Origin: Elymus sibiricus
Taxonomy: Eukaryota > Streptophyta > Magnoliopsida > Poales > Poaceae
Length of the DNA stretch: 64,000 nucleotides
Assembly (NCBI GenBank): GCA_039707655.1
Contig: CM077672.1
Location: forward strand, 196,454,537-196,518,536
Direction of reading: 5' to 3'
Shown: positions 32,401 to 45,890 of the stretch, in pieces
How positions within the stretch are numbered: position 1 is the first letter of the stretch
How the letters are laid out: each line of letters begins with the position of its first letter
The notes under the pieces: generated by a model
The model's input: the letters and a program-made list of their open reading frames with translations, nothing else
The model's database searches: none
Told to the model about the DNA's origin: nothing
Position numbers and translations under genes: made by a program

Positions 32401-32941
32401 ATCTCAGCAATCAGTTGTTTCCGTTAGTGGCAAAATTTCACCTCATAATTTTGAGATGTTTTCCATAAGCCCACAACAAGCTTATTCTTTCGTTGTTGAT
32501 TATCCAACAACTCCGTTCAACCCTCCTTCGTAAGGTTACTCTTCCAAGTTTATTGTTGTGGTGAACGATGTCATTTTCTTCTTCGTTCTTTTATTTCAAA
32601 TGATCTAGCGTCTATTCTTTCTTTCAGGAGGCATTGTGATGTTGCTCTCTTCGACCCATCATCTCGTTTTTATCAAAGTCATGTTCTTTCCTAGCTTATC
32701 CATTTAACCGGAGTGATGTTTGAATTCTTAATTTCTTGTTCCTTATCTATCTCGTTACAACCATAGTGGTTTCGAATTCTTGCTTGTTCCTCAAGCCATT
32801 CTTCAACTCTTTGCAACCTCTCAAGGTTCTTCGGTTTCGCTCGTTTGTCATAGAAGCAACTTTATTTTACCTCTTCCTTTTTCCTCTTCCTCTTCTCATG
32901 CTTAGATCTCGGGACGAGATCTCTTGTAAGTGGGGGAGTGT
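29449..32941 (+). other. LARD internal domain 1
   Basis: About 3.49 kb between LTRs A and B. It begins with the primer binding site (29452-29463) and ends with a polypurine tract (32928-32940, AAGTGGGGGAGTG). No gag or pol motif is present. One 230-codon open frame (30452-31144) is kept almost unchanged in internal domain 2, but it is Ser/Phe/His-rich and has no recognisable domain. Much of the remainder is TTC-rich, pyrimidine-biased sequence. Noncoding, conserved internal domains are the defining property of LARDs. Confidence 0.85.
29452..29463 (+). other. Primer binding site of LARD internal domain 1
   Basis: TGGTATCAGAGC, three bases after the end of LTR A; initiator tRNA-Met type. Confidence 0.9.
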
Positions 32942-35900
32942 TGTGACAACCCGAGACCGATTCTTTCCCGAATTGTTATTATTTTATTGCTTGCTCTATT
33001 TTATTTTTGCATTGCATCTTTTCATCATGCCATCATGTCATCAAAATTTTGCAACCCAAATAAATAAATTGCATGGATCTTTGATCCATTTAAATTGAGG
33101 GAACTCACATGGTGATTTCTTTTTATAACATATCCTCCCAATATTTATTAGGGAGCTATAATAAAATGTTTCATTATTTTTGGAATCACCCATAAACACA
33201 CTTGCAATTAAATTCCCATGTCTTTTCTGCTTCAAGTTTGACCTCCAAACCTTGCCAATAATTATTTCTCCATTTACCGAGGCTCCTCCAAAAGTCTCAA
33301 CATTTTTGGACCTTCCAAACGCCCACTTTCTATTCAAACCCATTTGAACTAAATTCAAATGAGTTTGTTTTTCAAACCTTTCAACTTGTTTCTTTGCAAT
33401 TTTTCTGGATCAAACTCAGTATTGCGAGTCGAGGAAAATCAACTCCATGCCTAAATTCTTTCTCCACCCATTTCTTTTTCTCCTTTTCTTTCTTTGCTCT
33501 TTCTTTAGTGGAAGAGAGTTGAGAAGTAGAGAGAGAGAGTAGCCCAGCCGTAACTACCACCTAGCCAGCCCACTTGGCCCAGCCCGCCTCCCCTTAACCC
33601 TAGCGACCGAGAGCTCCTCCCGATCGATCCCCAGCTCCCTCGCTCTGTTCACCCGCCGCCACCCGCACAAGAAGCAGAGGCGCTGGCCTCGATCCCCTCG
33701 ACCTCCTCTTCCTCGCGTCGCCCGAGCCACCATGGCCTCCGCTCGCTGTAGAGCTCGGCTCCGGCCATCTTCCCTGAACCCCTCTGCTCACCTCCGTGCC
33801 TTCGGCCTCTTCCTCATCGCTCTACCATGGACCTCCTACCGCCGCGTTCGCGCCTTCCGTTCCCGTGGCGTCCGACCTTTGCTGCCCTGCCGCTGTTCCG
33901 GCCGGCGAGCTCCTCACCTCCGGCCGCCTCCTTCAACTGCTCGCTCTGCTTCGCGCGACCATGGCCTGCAGCCGCCATGGCCGGCCATCCAACGGCGCCT
34001 CGCCAGCATCCCCATGCGGCCTCTGCAGCAATCCCCATCTCCTTCCCCCTCTCGCGCCCGCGCCCTGCTCGGGTCGCCGCCCCCATGGCACCCGCTGCTG
34101 GCTCATCACCATGCTGCTGCTCTGCCTTCGTCGCCGTGCCTCGCTTCTGCTCTGCCCTGCACCTCGCCCTTGCCTCCCTGTGTAGCAGCCACCATGGACG
34201 CCTGCTGCCTCCTGCTACTGTTGCCTCCTCCCAAATAGGAGCACTTTGGTTGGCCAAGACCGAGGCCTGGTTTTGCTTCGTTTCAGTTCATACATGTCTC
34301 GCAAGACCCGGGGCCTCACTGCACATGTCCGTCGCCGTTCTACTTCATCTCTGTCGAGACCGAGACCGCCAAGTCCCCGACGACCCTAGGATTCGTCAAG
34401 TTCCACTTCGGCAAGTGTACCTCTACGTCCTGGATTCGCCAAGTACCGCACCGGACGCCAAGTACAACGATGCACCAAGTACCTCTATGAATGACACCGG
34501 ACGTCTACGAACATGTACAACTACCGTCGTCGTGCATTTTGCCAAGTACCACTACTTCTGCTGCACAGCCGAACTCGTTCACCCCGAATGCACCCTTCGA
34601 AGGTATAACCGCCGAGACGACGACCCGTGGACGAATGCATGTTTTGTATGTGATGCTCGCGTTTGCGCCGTGTGCGATTGCTCTTTGCATGTTGCTTCTC
34701 GTATGCCGTGCCATCAACACGTGGGACTCCCGGTAACCGGGATCACCCCACCATCGCATGTTTCGCACATCCGCACACTTCTCTTTTTCATCGGTATCTC
34801 AACGAGTTGCCGGATCCTCAGAATGATGCCGTGGCACCATTTCCGTTGTCGCCGCCGTGACACCCATTTCTTCTCCGCCATGGCGACAAATGCTCCATAT
34901 CCTTTTATGCCACCATTTCATCAAAATTGCATATAACTTGAACATGTCATCCGCATGCATGCTAACCACATTTAAATTGTTGTTTGCATTAAAATTGCTA
35001 AATGCCATGCTAAAATGATTTATTTCCTAACTAAATAACCGTAGCTCCGAATTAAATAAACTATATATGTAAATGGTCTATAAAAATGTGTAGATTATCA
35101 TGGTGAACTTTATTTTGCTGTTTAACAACATTAAAATTATGTTTTAGGCAGAACAGTACCAAATTCAAAAATTACATATGGTGTTTTTCCGGAATAGTTT
35201 TGTGTTGTTTCCGGCCTCATTTAAATTGCCTGGATAGGTAGATTAATTATGCTTCACCTCTTGCCATGTTTAACAACATTTAATCTTGATGAGTACCTAA
35301 ACGAGAGTGAACTAAATGATTTGAATGTGGAGTTTTATCAATATGCAACTCGTTGCATATTGAGCTTCATTTAATGTGTAGTGTTGATTGTTGCACTTTG
35401 CCATGCCATGCATCTTTAAACTTGACATGCATCATACTTGGTTGTGCATTATGCCATGATAATGTTTGTGTGTTTACCATGTAGTTTGTTTTTTTTCCAA
35501 TTGTGCTTCTTCTCGATAGTTCCGGTAATGTTGCGAAGTGTGAGGATTCGTTCGACTACGCGTGTTCGTCTTCTTCATGGACTCAATCTTCTTCCGAGCT
35601 GGATTTCAGGCAAGATGATCATGACCTTGGATATCTCTACTATCTTTGATTGCTAGTTGTCTCGTTGCTATCGCTATGGAACGCTTCCTACCACATATAT
35701 GTCAGCTTCCTATATGCCATGATACAGCCTCTAACCTTTCACCATCCCAGCAAACCGTTGTTTGGCTATGTTACCGCCTTGCGCAGACCCTTTCTAATAG
35801 CGTTGCTAGTTGCAGGTGCAGGTGCAGTTGCAGGTTGTTCCATGTTGGGACATGGATATCATGGGATATCACAATATCTCTTATTTAATTAATGCATCTA

Positions 35901-37283
35901 TATACTTGGTTGTGTGTGGAAGGCTCGGCCTTTTTCCTAGTGTTTTGTTCCACTCATGCCGCCTTAGTTTCCGTAATACCGGTGTTATGTTCCTTGATTA
36001 GCGTTCCTAACATGCTCAGGGGCTATGGGACCCTCTTGACAGTTCGCTTTGAATAAACGCTTCCAGCAAGGCCCAACTTTGGTTTTAACATTTGCCAACA
36101 TAATAATACTGAATTAATTAATTAATTTTGCATAGGGGGTCGCGTCCCTAGGGATTCTTAATTCAACATAATACAGGTGGGCCAGTGCCGATGGTGTTGG
36201 TCCGAACTAGAGCACCGTGCGGGCTACCCGGGGCAACTCGGGACGTCAGTTACTGTACGCTTCGCTCATCCGGTCGTGGCCTAAGATGAGATACGCGTGG
36301 CTACTATCAGGGTGTCGGCACGCCGGGAGGTCTTGCTGGACTTGTTTACAATTGTTGAAATGTCTTGTGCACCGGGATTCCGAGGAAACTTCGGGCTGAC
36401 TCGAGGTTGATCGGGTTTTCTTGAGGTTGAGGTCTTTCCACCGCAGCTTGTGTTGGTTTGTGATGGACCAGGTTGGAACACCCCTGCAGGGTTAAATCTT
36501 ACGCGAAGCCGTGCCCGCGGTTATGTGGCGACTTGGAAATTTATAAGCTCCGGTTGTAGAGAACTTGACACTGATTCTAATTAAAATACACCAACCGCGT
36601 GCGTAACCGTGATCGTCTCTTTTCGAGGGAGTTCGGGAAGAGAACACGGTGGGGTTATGTTTGACTCGTAAGTAGGTGTTCAGGATCACTTCTTGATCAT
36701 TATTAGTTTGCGACCGTTATGCGTAGTTACTCTTCTTATTCTTGTACTCGTAAGTTAGCCACCATACAATGCTTAGTGCTTGCTGCAACCTCACCACCTT
36801 ACCCTTCCATACCCATTTAAGCTTTGATAGTCTTGCTACCCATGGTTATGGGATTGCTGAGTCCTCGTGGCTCACAGATTACTACAACAACAGGTGCAGG
36901 TACAGGTAAAGCGATGATTTGACGTGAGAGCGGTGCCTGTTTGCTTTTGGAGTTCTTCTTCTGCTTCTTCTTCTTCGTTGATCATAGGATGGGTTCCCGG
37001 TTGGTAGCCTGGGACTAGCAGGGTGGACGTCGTTCTTCTTTTTCGTTTGATTTCATCCATAGTCGGATCCTGCTCTTCTGTATGATGATTGTTATGTACT
37101 GTTGTATTCATGTATTAATGATGTAGCTTGTGGCGAGTGTAAGCCTTTATCTTGTATTCTCATCTGTTCAGTACATGGTATGAAGTAACGATATCCACCT
37201 TGCGAAGCGTCTCTGATATGCGCTTCTATCCTTAGTGGGATTTTCGAGTCCCTTGAGGATAGGACTGCATATTGGGCGTGACG
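32942..37283 (+). repeat. LARD LTR copy B (middle)
   Basis: 4342 bp, TGTGACAACCCGAGACCG ... GGGCGTGACG; the last base has changed from A to G. It is preceded by a polypurine tract and followed by a primer binding site, so it serves both as 3' LTR of the first unit and 5' LTR of the second. Small differences include TTTCTTTAGTGG near 33503 where A and C have TTTCTGTAAATGG. Confidence 0.93.
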
Positions 37284-40200
37284 AGTTGGTATCAGAGCCT
37301 CGACCGACCGCAGGAGCCCCCTTGATTGATCGAACCGTGGGCGAGTTCAGTAGAAAAAAAACTATTTTGTGTCCTAGCTATATATCGGAGAGTAGGAATT
37401 CTTATTACTCCTCATCCCCATCGTCGCTCTGGTGAGGAATTGTGGCGTAAGTGTTTTGATTCTACTACTCTTCTCACTCAATTTTTTTAAGGATCACGCG
37501 GGTATTTTCGGAATCGTGGCGATCTCGGTGTGACAGAATTATTTTCTTGGTGCCTCCTGACCGTATGGATTGGATCCGGGGAGTTGAGCTCCAAGGGGTT
37601 CTTGTCACATTCGCTATCGTTTCAGTTCCTGAATACCAGAGGACGCCGACATCGAAACGCTTCTATACTTTTTGTGGTGGCAAATAGTGCTGTGACTTTT
37701 CCCCAGTACTGGAGGAGATAGGTCGGATGATCCACTGTGACTAGTATCGCTGTGTTTTTGAAGGTCTGAGGTAGACGAATTTGCGAAGTTTCTCGGTTGT
37801 GTGTTAAGGGTTGCGGATGCAGTTGCAGCTGATTAGGTTGTTGTTTGCCGAGTAGGTTCCTCGACCCGCAACCTGATCGCATAATCAAGAAGTTTCGGGA
37901 GTTCTTAGGTGGGAATTCAAGTAGTTACCTAGGACATCTTTCCGACAGAGGCATGATATGAGATTGGGGTTCGACGTCTAGTGGTCCGCCTGGTCATGGT
38001 CGTTTTTACAGCGGTGCTCGTTGTGTCTTAAAGAATCCTTGTAGCTTCAATACGATTCGGGGACGCTTCGTAGTCTCGTACACTACCTTGTACGGATGGC
38101 CACTGTAAAATTGAGCCCGTGTGGGCCCCACCACGAAAATTTCGGACGAAATCTCTATCATATGTTTCTTCGGCTTATTCCGCAAGCCAAATCCTTTGTT
38201 TTGTTTTGAGTTGTGGTATTCGAGTTGCTTCGAAGTCAAGTGTTGATTCCATACCTTTCATAAGCGGTGTTCTCATATTTCTATGGGAGTGCTAATCCTT
38301 CTTGATCATCAAGATTGTCATGGAAATTTCTTTTCAACCGGTGTGCTTCTCTTCGAGTTAATTCAATCCTTTCAACATTTGCAAGATCAATTCTCTGTTT
38401 TCTCAACGGCGTTCGTTTCACCCATCCCAAGTTGTCTTTATTTTTCCCACCCTCCCACCCTTCTTCTTTGCGGAGTAAAAATTTCCAAATCAAGTATCCA
38501 TTTTATTCGTGAGAAGTCTTTCCATTCTTTTCCTTCAATGTTCTTAACCGGTGATTCTCATGAAGATGCTCAGGAGCTACAACTTCATCATCCTTCGTTC
38601 TCATTTTCTTCTCCGGTGGATTTAATTCAAGCTTGCGGTGTTGATCATTTCCCTTTCATTGATTCAAATATTTTCCCATGTTGGAAGTTCTTATCCAAGA
38701 ATCTCGTGGATATTCACCTCTCTCTATTTCTTCTCCGGAGTGCTGAAGATATCTCAGAAGATTCGTGTTTCCATTCAAGATCCGTTCGAGCTATTTCGAG
38801 GTTGTCATTTCATTCAAGCCATTTAAATCAACCGGTGCAATCCCTATTTCAAGCAATCATTTCCAACGGTGTATCTTTTGAGTGGGCCCTAACCCACAGG
38901 TCTTTTCCCAGGATCTTACCTGACTCTTCTAATTTTTCCGGTCCTATTCTCAAATTCTTTCAAAGTTTGACGTAACAATGGATTCCATCAGTCAATTGCC
39001 TTCTCCAAGATCGCTTTCAAATTCTTTCATCTTTGCCTTAACCTTTCTATCCTCCAATGTTCCGGAGTGTCTCAATAATTTTGGTGGTGTTCCTCGTCAT
39101 CATTCTCAGCGTTCAAATCGAAGAAGAGTTTCTCTTTAATCCTTATCCGTTCTCTTGAAGATTCATGGTTGTTGCTATCCTCTCAAATTGTTTCGATCAT
39201 GAGAAATTCTTTTCAGATCCATCCGAAGCATTTCATGAGTTATTTCCATTTTCGATCCACCGAAGGCCATCTTTTCAGAATTCTTCATTCTCAACGTTCT
39301 TCTCTCGTTCTCAAATTCTTCCGAAGCTTCATTCAAGTATTCTCTAGTCAGCTCGTGATCGCTTCGTTCTCTTGTACCTAAATTCTCTCAAGTATCTTCG
39401 TTCGTTTTCTAATTCTTCCCGACGATTCATTCCCTTTCCTTTGTTCGTTTTCAATTCTTACGGTGGTTCGTTGTAGATTCCTCTTCCTTGCTATTGTATC
39501 AATTCATTCTTTCTTTCCAAAATCCTACCGGTGGTTCGTTGAAGACCTTCCCAAGTTTGTCCTATATCTCTGTTCAATCTTTTCAAGAAGAATAAGTGGC
39601 ATGCCAATCCATTGCTTGTCATCAAGTTAAGTTGATGAAGGGTAAGCATGACATAATTCTTATTCTTATTTCATCGATGTGATTTAATTCCTTCTTCTGG
39701 AGTTCATTCATGATATCAAGTGTCGATTCAATTCGCTTCATCTTTTCTTTCCAGAGTTCCAAGTTTTCTCGGTTATCTCATCACGAAGCTCCATCTAAAT
39801 CATTGCAAGGCTTCATCTTGTTCTTTTCAACTTTCCTTTTGTTTCGATCATCTTGTTATCTATCCGGAGTTCTTCGAGAGTTTCTTCATGTTGTTTCATT
39901 AATGATTTAACTCATTCCTGGAGTGCATCAAGTTTCTTGTTGGAGGAGCCCAAGTATTCTTCTTCTTGCATTCTGAAGTGCTATTCCTTCTCCCTTGTCT
40001 TTTGAGGTGGTGTTATGTCTTTCTTGACAATGTCCCTTCGTGTTTCATGATTCGCAAGTTGTCAGGAATGAGATATTTAAACCCATCATTTTTCTCTCCG
40101 TTCATGAATGAGTTAACATGGGTTATATTTTCACCTAAAGCCTTCCCTAAGGAATGTTGCTATTGTGGTGCTTATCAATGATCCAAGCTTCTCCTTCTCT

Positions 40201-40772
40201 TCTCGGTGTAAGAGGTTTTCATCTCTTCAAGATCTCAGCAATCAGTTGTTTCCGTTAGTGGCAGAATTTCACCACATAATTTTGAGATGTTTTACATAAG
40301 CCCACAACAAGCTTATTCTTTCGTTGTTGATTATCCAACAACTCCGTTCAACCCTCCTTCGTAAGGTTACTCTTCCAAGTTTATTGTTGTGGTGAACGAT
40401 GTCATTTTCTTCTTCGTTCTTTTCTTTCAAACGATCTAGCGTCTATTCTTTCTTTCCGGAGGCATTGTGATGTTGCTCTCTTCGACCCATCATCTCATTT
40501 TTATCAAAGTCATGTTCTTTCCTTGCTTATCCATTTAACCGGAGTGATGTTCGAATTATTAATTTCTTGTTCCTTATATATCTCGTTTCAACCATAGTGG
40601 TTTCGAATTCTTGCTTGTTCCTCAAGCCATTCTTCAACTCTTTGCAACCTCTCAAGGTTCTTCGGTTTCGCTCGTTTGTCATAGAAGCAACTTTATTTTA
40701 CCTCTTCCTTTTTCCTCTTCCTCTTCTCATGCTTAGATCTCGGGGCGAGATCTCTTGTAAGTGGGGGAGTGT
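37284..40772 (+). other. LARD internal domain 2
   Basis: About 3.49 kb and near-identical in layout to internal domain 1. It has a primer binding site at 37287-37298, the same 230-codon frame at 38283-38975, and a polypurine tract at 40759-40771. No gag or pol. A 77-codon minus frame near 38006-38239 and others are shadows of conserved noncoding sequence. Confidence 0.85.
37287..37298 (+). other. Primer binding site of LARD internal domain 2
   Basis: TGGTATCAGAGC, three bases after LTR B. Confidence 0.9.
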
Positions 40773-43700
40773 TGTGACAACCCGAGACCGATTCTTTCCC
40801 TAATTGTTATTATTTTATTGCTTGCTCTATTTTATTTTTGCATTGCATCATTTCATCATGCCATCATGTCATCAAAATTTTATAACCCAAATAACTAAAT
40901 TGCATGGATCTGTGATCCATTTAAATTGAGGGAACTCACATGGTGATTTCTCTTTATAACATATCCTCCCAATATTTATTAGGGAGCTATAATAAAATGT
41001 TTCATTAATTTTGGAATCACCCATAAACACACTTGCAATTAAATTCTCATGTCTTTTCTGCTTCAAGTTTGACCTCCAAACCTTGCCAATAATTGTTTCT
41101 CCATTTACCGAGGCACCTCCAAAAATCTCAACATTTTTGGACCTTCCAAATGCCCGCTTTCTATTCAAACCCATTTGAACTAAATTCAAATGAGTTTGAT
41201 TTTCAAACCTTTCAACTTGTTTCTTTGCAATTTTTCTGGATCAAACTCAGTATTGCGAGTCCTGGAAAATCAACTCCATGCCTAAATTCTTTCTCCACCC
41301 ATTTCTTTTTCTCCTTTTATTTCTTTGCTCTTTCTGTAAATGGGAGAGAGTTGAGAAGTAGAGAGAGAGAGTAGCCTAGCCGCAACTACCACCTAGCCAG
41401 CCCACTTGGCCCAGCTCGCCTCCCCTTAACCCTAGCGACCGAGAGCTCCTCCTGATCGATCCCCAGCTCCCTCGCTCTGTTCACCCGCCGCCACCCGCAC
41501 AAGAAGCAGAGGCGCTGGCCTCGATCCCCTCGACCTCCTCTTCCTCGCGTCGCCCGAGCCACCATGGCCTCCGCTCGCTGTAGAGCTCGGCTCCGGCCAT
41601 CTTCCCTGAACCCCTCTGCTCACCTCCGTGCCTTCGGCCTCTTCCTCATCGCTCTACCATGGACCTCCTGCCGCCGCGTTCGCGCCTTCCGTTCCCGTGG
41701 CGTCCGACCTCTGCCGCCCTGCCGCTGTTCTGGCCGGCGAGCTCCTCACCTCCGGCCGCCTCCTTCAACTGCTCGCTCTGCTTCGCGCGACCATGGCCTG
41801 CAGCCGCCATGGCCGGCCATCCAACGGCGCCTCGCCAGCATCCCCATGCGGCCTTTGCAGCAAGCCCCATCTCCTTCCCCCTCTCGCGCCCGCGCCCTGC
41901 TCGCCTTCGAGCTCGGGTCGCCGCCCCCATGGCACCCGCTGCTGGCTCATCACCACGCTGCTGCTCTGCCTCCGTCGCCGTGCCTCGCTTCTGCTCCGCC
42001 CTGCACCTCGCCCTTGCCTCCCTGTGTAGCAGCCACCATGGACGCCTGCTGCCTCCTGCTACTGTTGCCTCCTCCCAAATAGGAGCACTTTGGACCGCCA
42101 AGACCGAGGCCTGGTTTTGCTTCGTTTCAGTTCATACATGTCTCGCAAGACCCGGGTCCTCACTGCACATGTCCGTCGCCGTTCTACTTCATCTCTGTCG
42201 AGACCGAGACCGCCAAGTCCCCGACGACCCTAGGATTCGTCAATTTCCACTTCAGCAAGTGTACCTCCTGGATTCACCAAGTACCGCACCGGACGCCAAG
42301 TACAACGATGCACCAAGTACCTCTATGAATGACACCGGACATCTACGAACGTGTACAACTACCGCCGTCGTGCATTTTGCCAAGTACCACTACTTCCGCT
42401 ACACCGCCAAACTCGTTCCACCCTGAATGCACCCTTCGAAGGTATAATCGCCGAGACGACGACCCGTGGACGAATGCATGTTTTGTATGTGATGCTCGCG
42501 TTTGCGCCGTGTGCGATTGCTCTTTGCATGTTGCTTCTCGTATGCTGTGCCACCGACACGTGGGACACCCGGTAACCGGGATCACCCCACCATCGCATGT
42601 TTCGCACATCCGCACACTTCTCTTTTTCATCGGTATCTCAACGAGTTGCCGGATCCTCGGAATGATGCCGTGGCACCATTTCGGTTGTCGCCGCCGTGGC
42701 ACCCATTTCTTTCCGCCATGGCGACAAATGCTCCATATCGTTTTATGCCACCATTTCATCAAAATTGCATATAACTTGAACATGTCAGCCGCATGCATGC
42801 TAACCACATTTAAATTGTTGTTTGCATTAAAATTGCTAAATGCCATGCTAGAATGATTTATTTCCTAACTAAATAATCGTAGCTCCGAATTAAATAAACT
42901 ATATATGTAAATGGTCTAGAAAAATGTGTAGATTATCATGGTGAACTTTATTTTGCTGTTTAACAACATTAAAATTGTGTTTTAGGCAGAACAGTACCAA
43001 ATTCAAAAATTACATATGGGGTTTTTCCGGAATAGTTTTGTGTTGTTTCCGGCCTCATTTAAATTGCCTGGATAGGTAGATTAATTATGCTTCACCTCTT
43101 GCCATGTTTAACAACATTTAATCTTGATGAGTACCTAAACGAGAGTGAACTAAATGATTTGAATGTGGAGTTTTATCAATATGCAACTCGTTGCATATTG
43201 AGCTTCATTTAATGTGTAGTGTTTATTGTTGCACTTTGCCATGCCATGCATCTTTAAACTTGACATGCATCATACTTGGTTGTGCATTATGCCATGATTA
43301 TGTTTGTGTGTTTACCATGTTGTTTGTTTCTTTTCGGTTGTGCTTCTTCTCGATAGTTCCGGTAATGTTGCGAAGTGTGAGGATTCGTTCGACTACGCGT
43401 GTTCGTCTTCTTCATGGACTCAATCTTCTTCCGAGCGGGATTTCAGGCAAGATGATCATGACCTTGGATATCTCTACTATCTTTGCTTGCTAGTTGTCTC
43501 GTTGCTATCGCTATGGCACGCTTCCTACCACATATATGTCAGCCTCCTATATGCCATGATACAACCTCTAACCTTCCACCATCCTAGCAAACCGTTGTTT
43601 GGCTATGTTACCGCCTTGCTCAGCCCCTTTTCTTATAGCGTTGCTAGTTGCAGGTGCAGTTGCAGGTTGTTCCATTGTTGGGACATGGATATCATGGGAT

Positions 43701-45116
43701 ATCACAATATCTCTTATTTAATTAATGCATCTATATACTTGGTTGTGTGTGGAAGGCTCGGCCTTTTGCCTAGTGTTTTGTTCCACTCATGCTGCCTTAG
43801 TTTCCGTAATACCGGTGTTATGTTCCTTGATTAGCGTTCCTAACATGCTCAGGGATTATGGGACCCTCTTGACAGTTCGCTTTGAATAAACGCTTCCACC
43901 AAGGCCCAACTTTGGTTTTAACATTTGCTAACATAATAATACTGAATTAATTAATTAATTTTGCATAGGGGGTCGCGTCCCCGGGGATTCTTAATTCGAC
44001 ATAATACAGGTGAGCCAGTGCCGATGGTGTTGGTCCGAACTAGAGCACCGTGCGGGCTACCCGGGGCAACTCGGGACGTCAGTTACTATACGCTTCGCTC
44101 ATCCGGTTGTGGCCTGAGACGAGATACGCGCGGCTACTATCAGGGTGTCGGCACGCCAGGAGGTCTTGCTGGACTTGTTTACCGTTGTCGAAATGTCTTG
44201 TGCACCGGGATTCCGAGGATACTTCGGGCTGACTCGAGGTTGATCGGGTTTTCTTGAGGTTGAGGTCTTTCCACCGCAGCTTGTGTTGGTTTGTGATGGA
44301 CCAGGTTGGAACACCCCTGCAGGGTTAAATCTTACGTGAAGCCGTGCCCGCGGTTATGTGGCGACTTGGAAATTTATAGCCTTCGGTTGTAGAGAACTTG
44401 ACACTGATTCTAATTAAAATACACCAACCGCGTGCGTAACCGTGGTCGTCTCTTTTCGAGGGAGTTCGGGAAGAGAACACGATGGGGTTATGTTTGACTC
44501 GTAAGTAGGTGTTCAGGATCACTTCTTGATCATTATTAGTTTGCGACCGTTATGCGTAGTTACTCTTCTTATTCTTGTACTCGTAAGTTAGCCACCATAC
44601 AATGCTTAGTGCTTGCTGCAACCTCACCACCTTACCCTTCCATACCCATTTAAGCTTTGATAGTCTTGCTACCCATGGTTATGGGATTGCTGAGTCCTCG
44701 TGGCTCACAGATTACTACAACAACAGGTGCAGGTACAGGTAAAGCGATGATTTGACGTGAGAGCGATGCATGTTTGCTTTTGGAGTTCTTCTTCTGCTTC
44801 TTCTTCTTCGTTGATCATAGGATGGGTTCCCGGTTGGCAGCCTGGGACTAGCAGGGTGGACGTCATTCTTCTTTTTCGTTTGATTTCATCCGTAGTCGGA
44901 TCCTGCTCTTCTGTATGATGATTGTTATGTACTGTTGTATTCATGTATTAATGTTGTAGCTTGTGGCGAGTGTAAGCCTTTATCTTGTATTCTCATCTGT
45001 TCAGTACATGGTATGAAGTAACGATATCCACCTTGCGAAGCGTCTCTGATATGCGCTTCTATCCTTAGTGGGATTTTCGAGTCCCTTGAGGATAGGACTG
45101 CATATTGGGCGTGACA
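40773..45116 (+). repeat. LARD LTR copy C (right)
   Basis: 4344 bp, TGTGACAACCCGAGACCG ... GGGCGTGACA. It has an extra 12 bp near 41903-41914 (CTTCGAGCTCGG region) missing from A and B. It is followed directly by the right ACGCT duplication. Confidence 0.95.
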
Positions 45117-45121
45117 ACGCT
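45117..45121. repeat. Right target-site duplication ACGCT of the LARD
   Basis: ACGCT, identical to 8888-8892. Element X2 resumes at 45122. Confidence 0.95.
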
Positions 45122-45224
45122 CAACGCGAGTGCACTGCACTTTCTGAAACAAGCGCACTGTAGTACAGAGACGAGTGAACTTCTCATCGAAAAAACTGTA
45201 CGCGACTTTTTCGGTACTATTTTC

Positions 45225-45890
45225 GCTCCAGTTTTTAAACCGTTTTTCGGAATGAGGCGTGTAATATACCGTTGGAAATCTATGGATTAGGTGCAACTTC
45301 TCCATGTTGAAATTTTTTCGAGATTCCTCACGATTTAAGAGTAGTTTCAAAAATTGTGCGGCGCACGATGAGTGGCAGCGAGCGTATTTTCGCGTTTTTT
45401 TCTAAACCGCTTGTTGGAATGAAGCAAATGATACGCCGTTGGAAAGATATCGTCGAGGCGCAACTTTTTCATATATATTACTTTCTCTAATTCCTTACGG
45501 TTTAAGAGCAGTTTCAAATTTACTAAATCGCGGAATTCTATTTTTCAAAAAAATTCAATTTGTTGATACTGTTTTCGCTCCAGTTTTTTAACCTTTTGTC
45601 GAAATGAGGCGTGTGATACGCCGTTGGAAAGCTACAAACGAGGCGCAACTTTCATGTGTAGAATTGTTTTTGAGATTCCTTACGGTTTTAAATTAATTTT
45701 GAAAATGGTGCGGCGGACGACGAGTGGCAGCGGCCATTTTTTCGCGATTTTTTAGAAATTGCTGGTCAGAATGATTCAAATGATACGCCATTGGAAAGAT
45801 ATCGACGAGGCGCAACTTTTTCATGTAGAACACTCTCTCTAATTCCTTACGGTTTAAGAGCCGTTTTGATTTTACCGAAATGCGGACACT
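45225..45890 (+). repeat. Four 167-185-bp tandem repeats in X2
   Basis: Degenerate copies anchored by CCGTTGGAAA or CCATTGGAAA at about 45269, 45436, 45621 and 45788. Each is followed by GAGGCGCAACTT and ATTCCTTACGGTTTAAGAG. Inverted homologues occur in X1 at 8.44-8.79 kb. Confidence 0.8.

Larger units (their letters stand above)
8893..45116 (+). mobile_element. Three-LTR LARD retrotransposon (Sukkula-like)
   Basis: A non-autonomous LTR retrotransposon with the order LTR (8893-29448, split by another element), internal domain (29449-32941), LTR (32942-37283), internal domain (37284-40772), LTR (40773-45116). A single 5-bp duplication ACGCT flanks the whole. LTRs of about 4.34 kb and noncoding internal domains of about 3.49 kb match the size range published for the barley LARD family Sukkula; the family assignment is inference from these sizes and architecture. 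Each internal domain has its own primer binding site and polypurine tract. No gag or pol is encoded, so mobility would need proteins from an autonomous relative. The three-LTR arrangement is expected from unequal recombination between LTRs of two copies. Confidence 0.85.
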
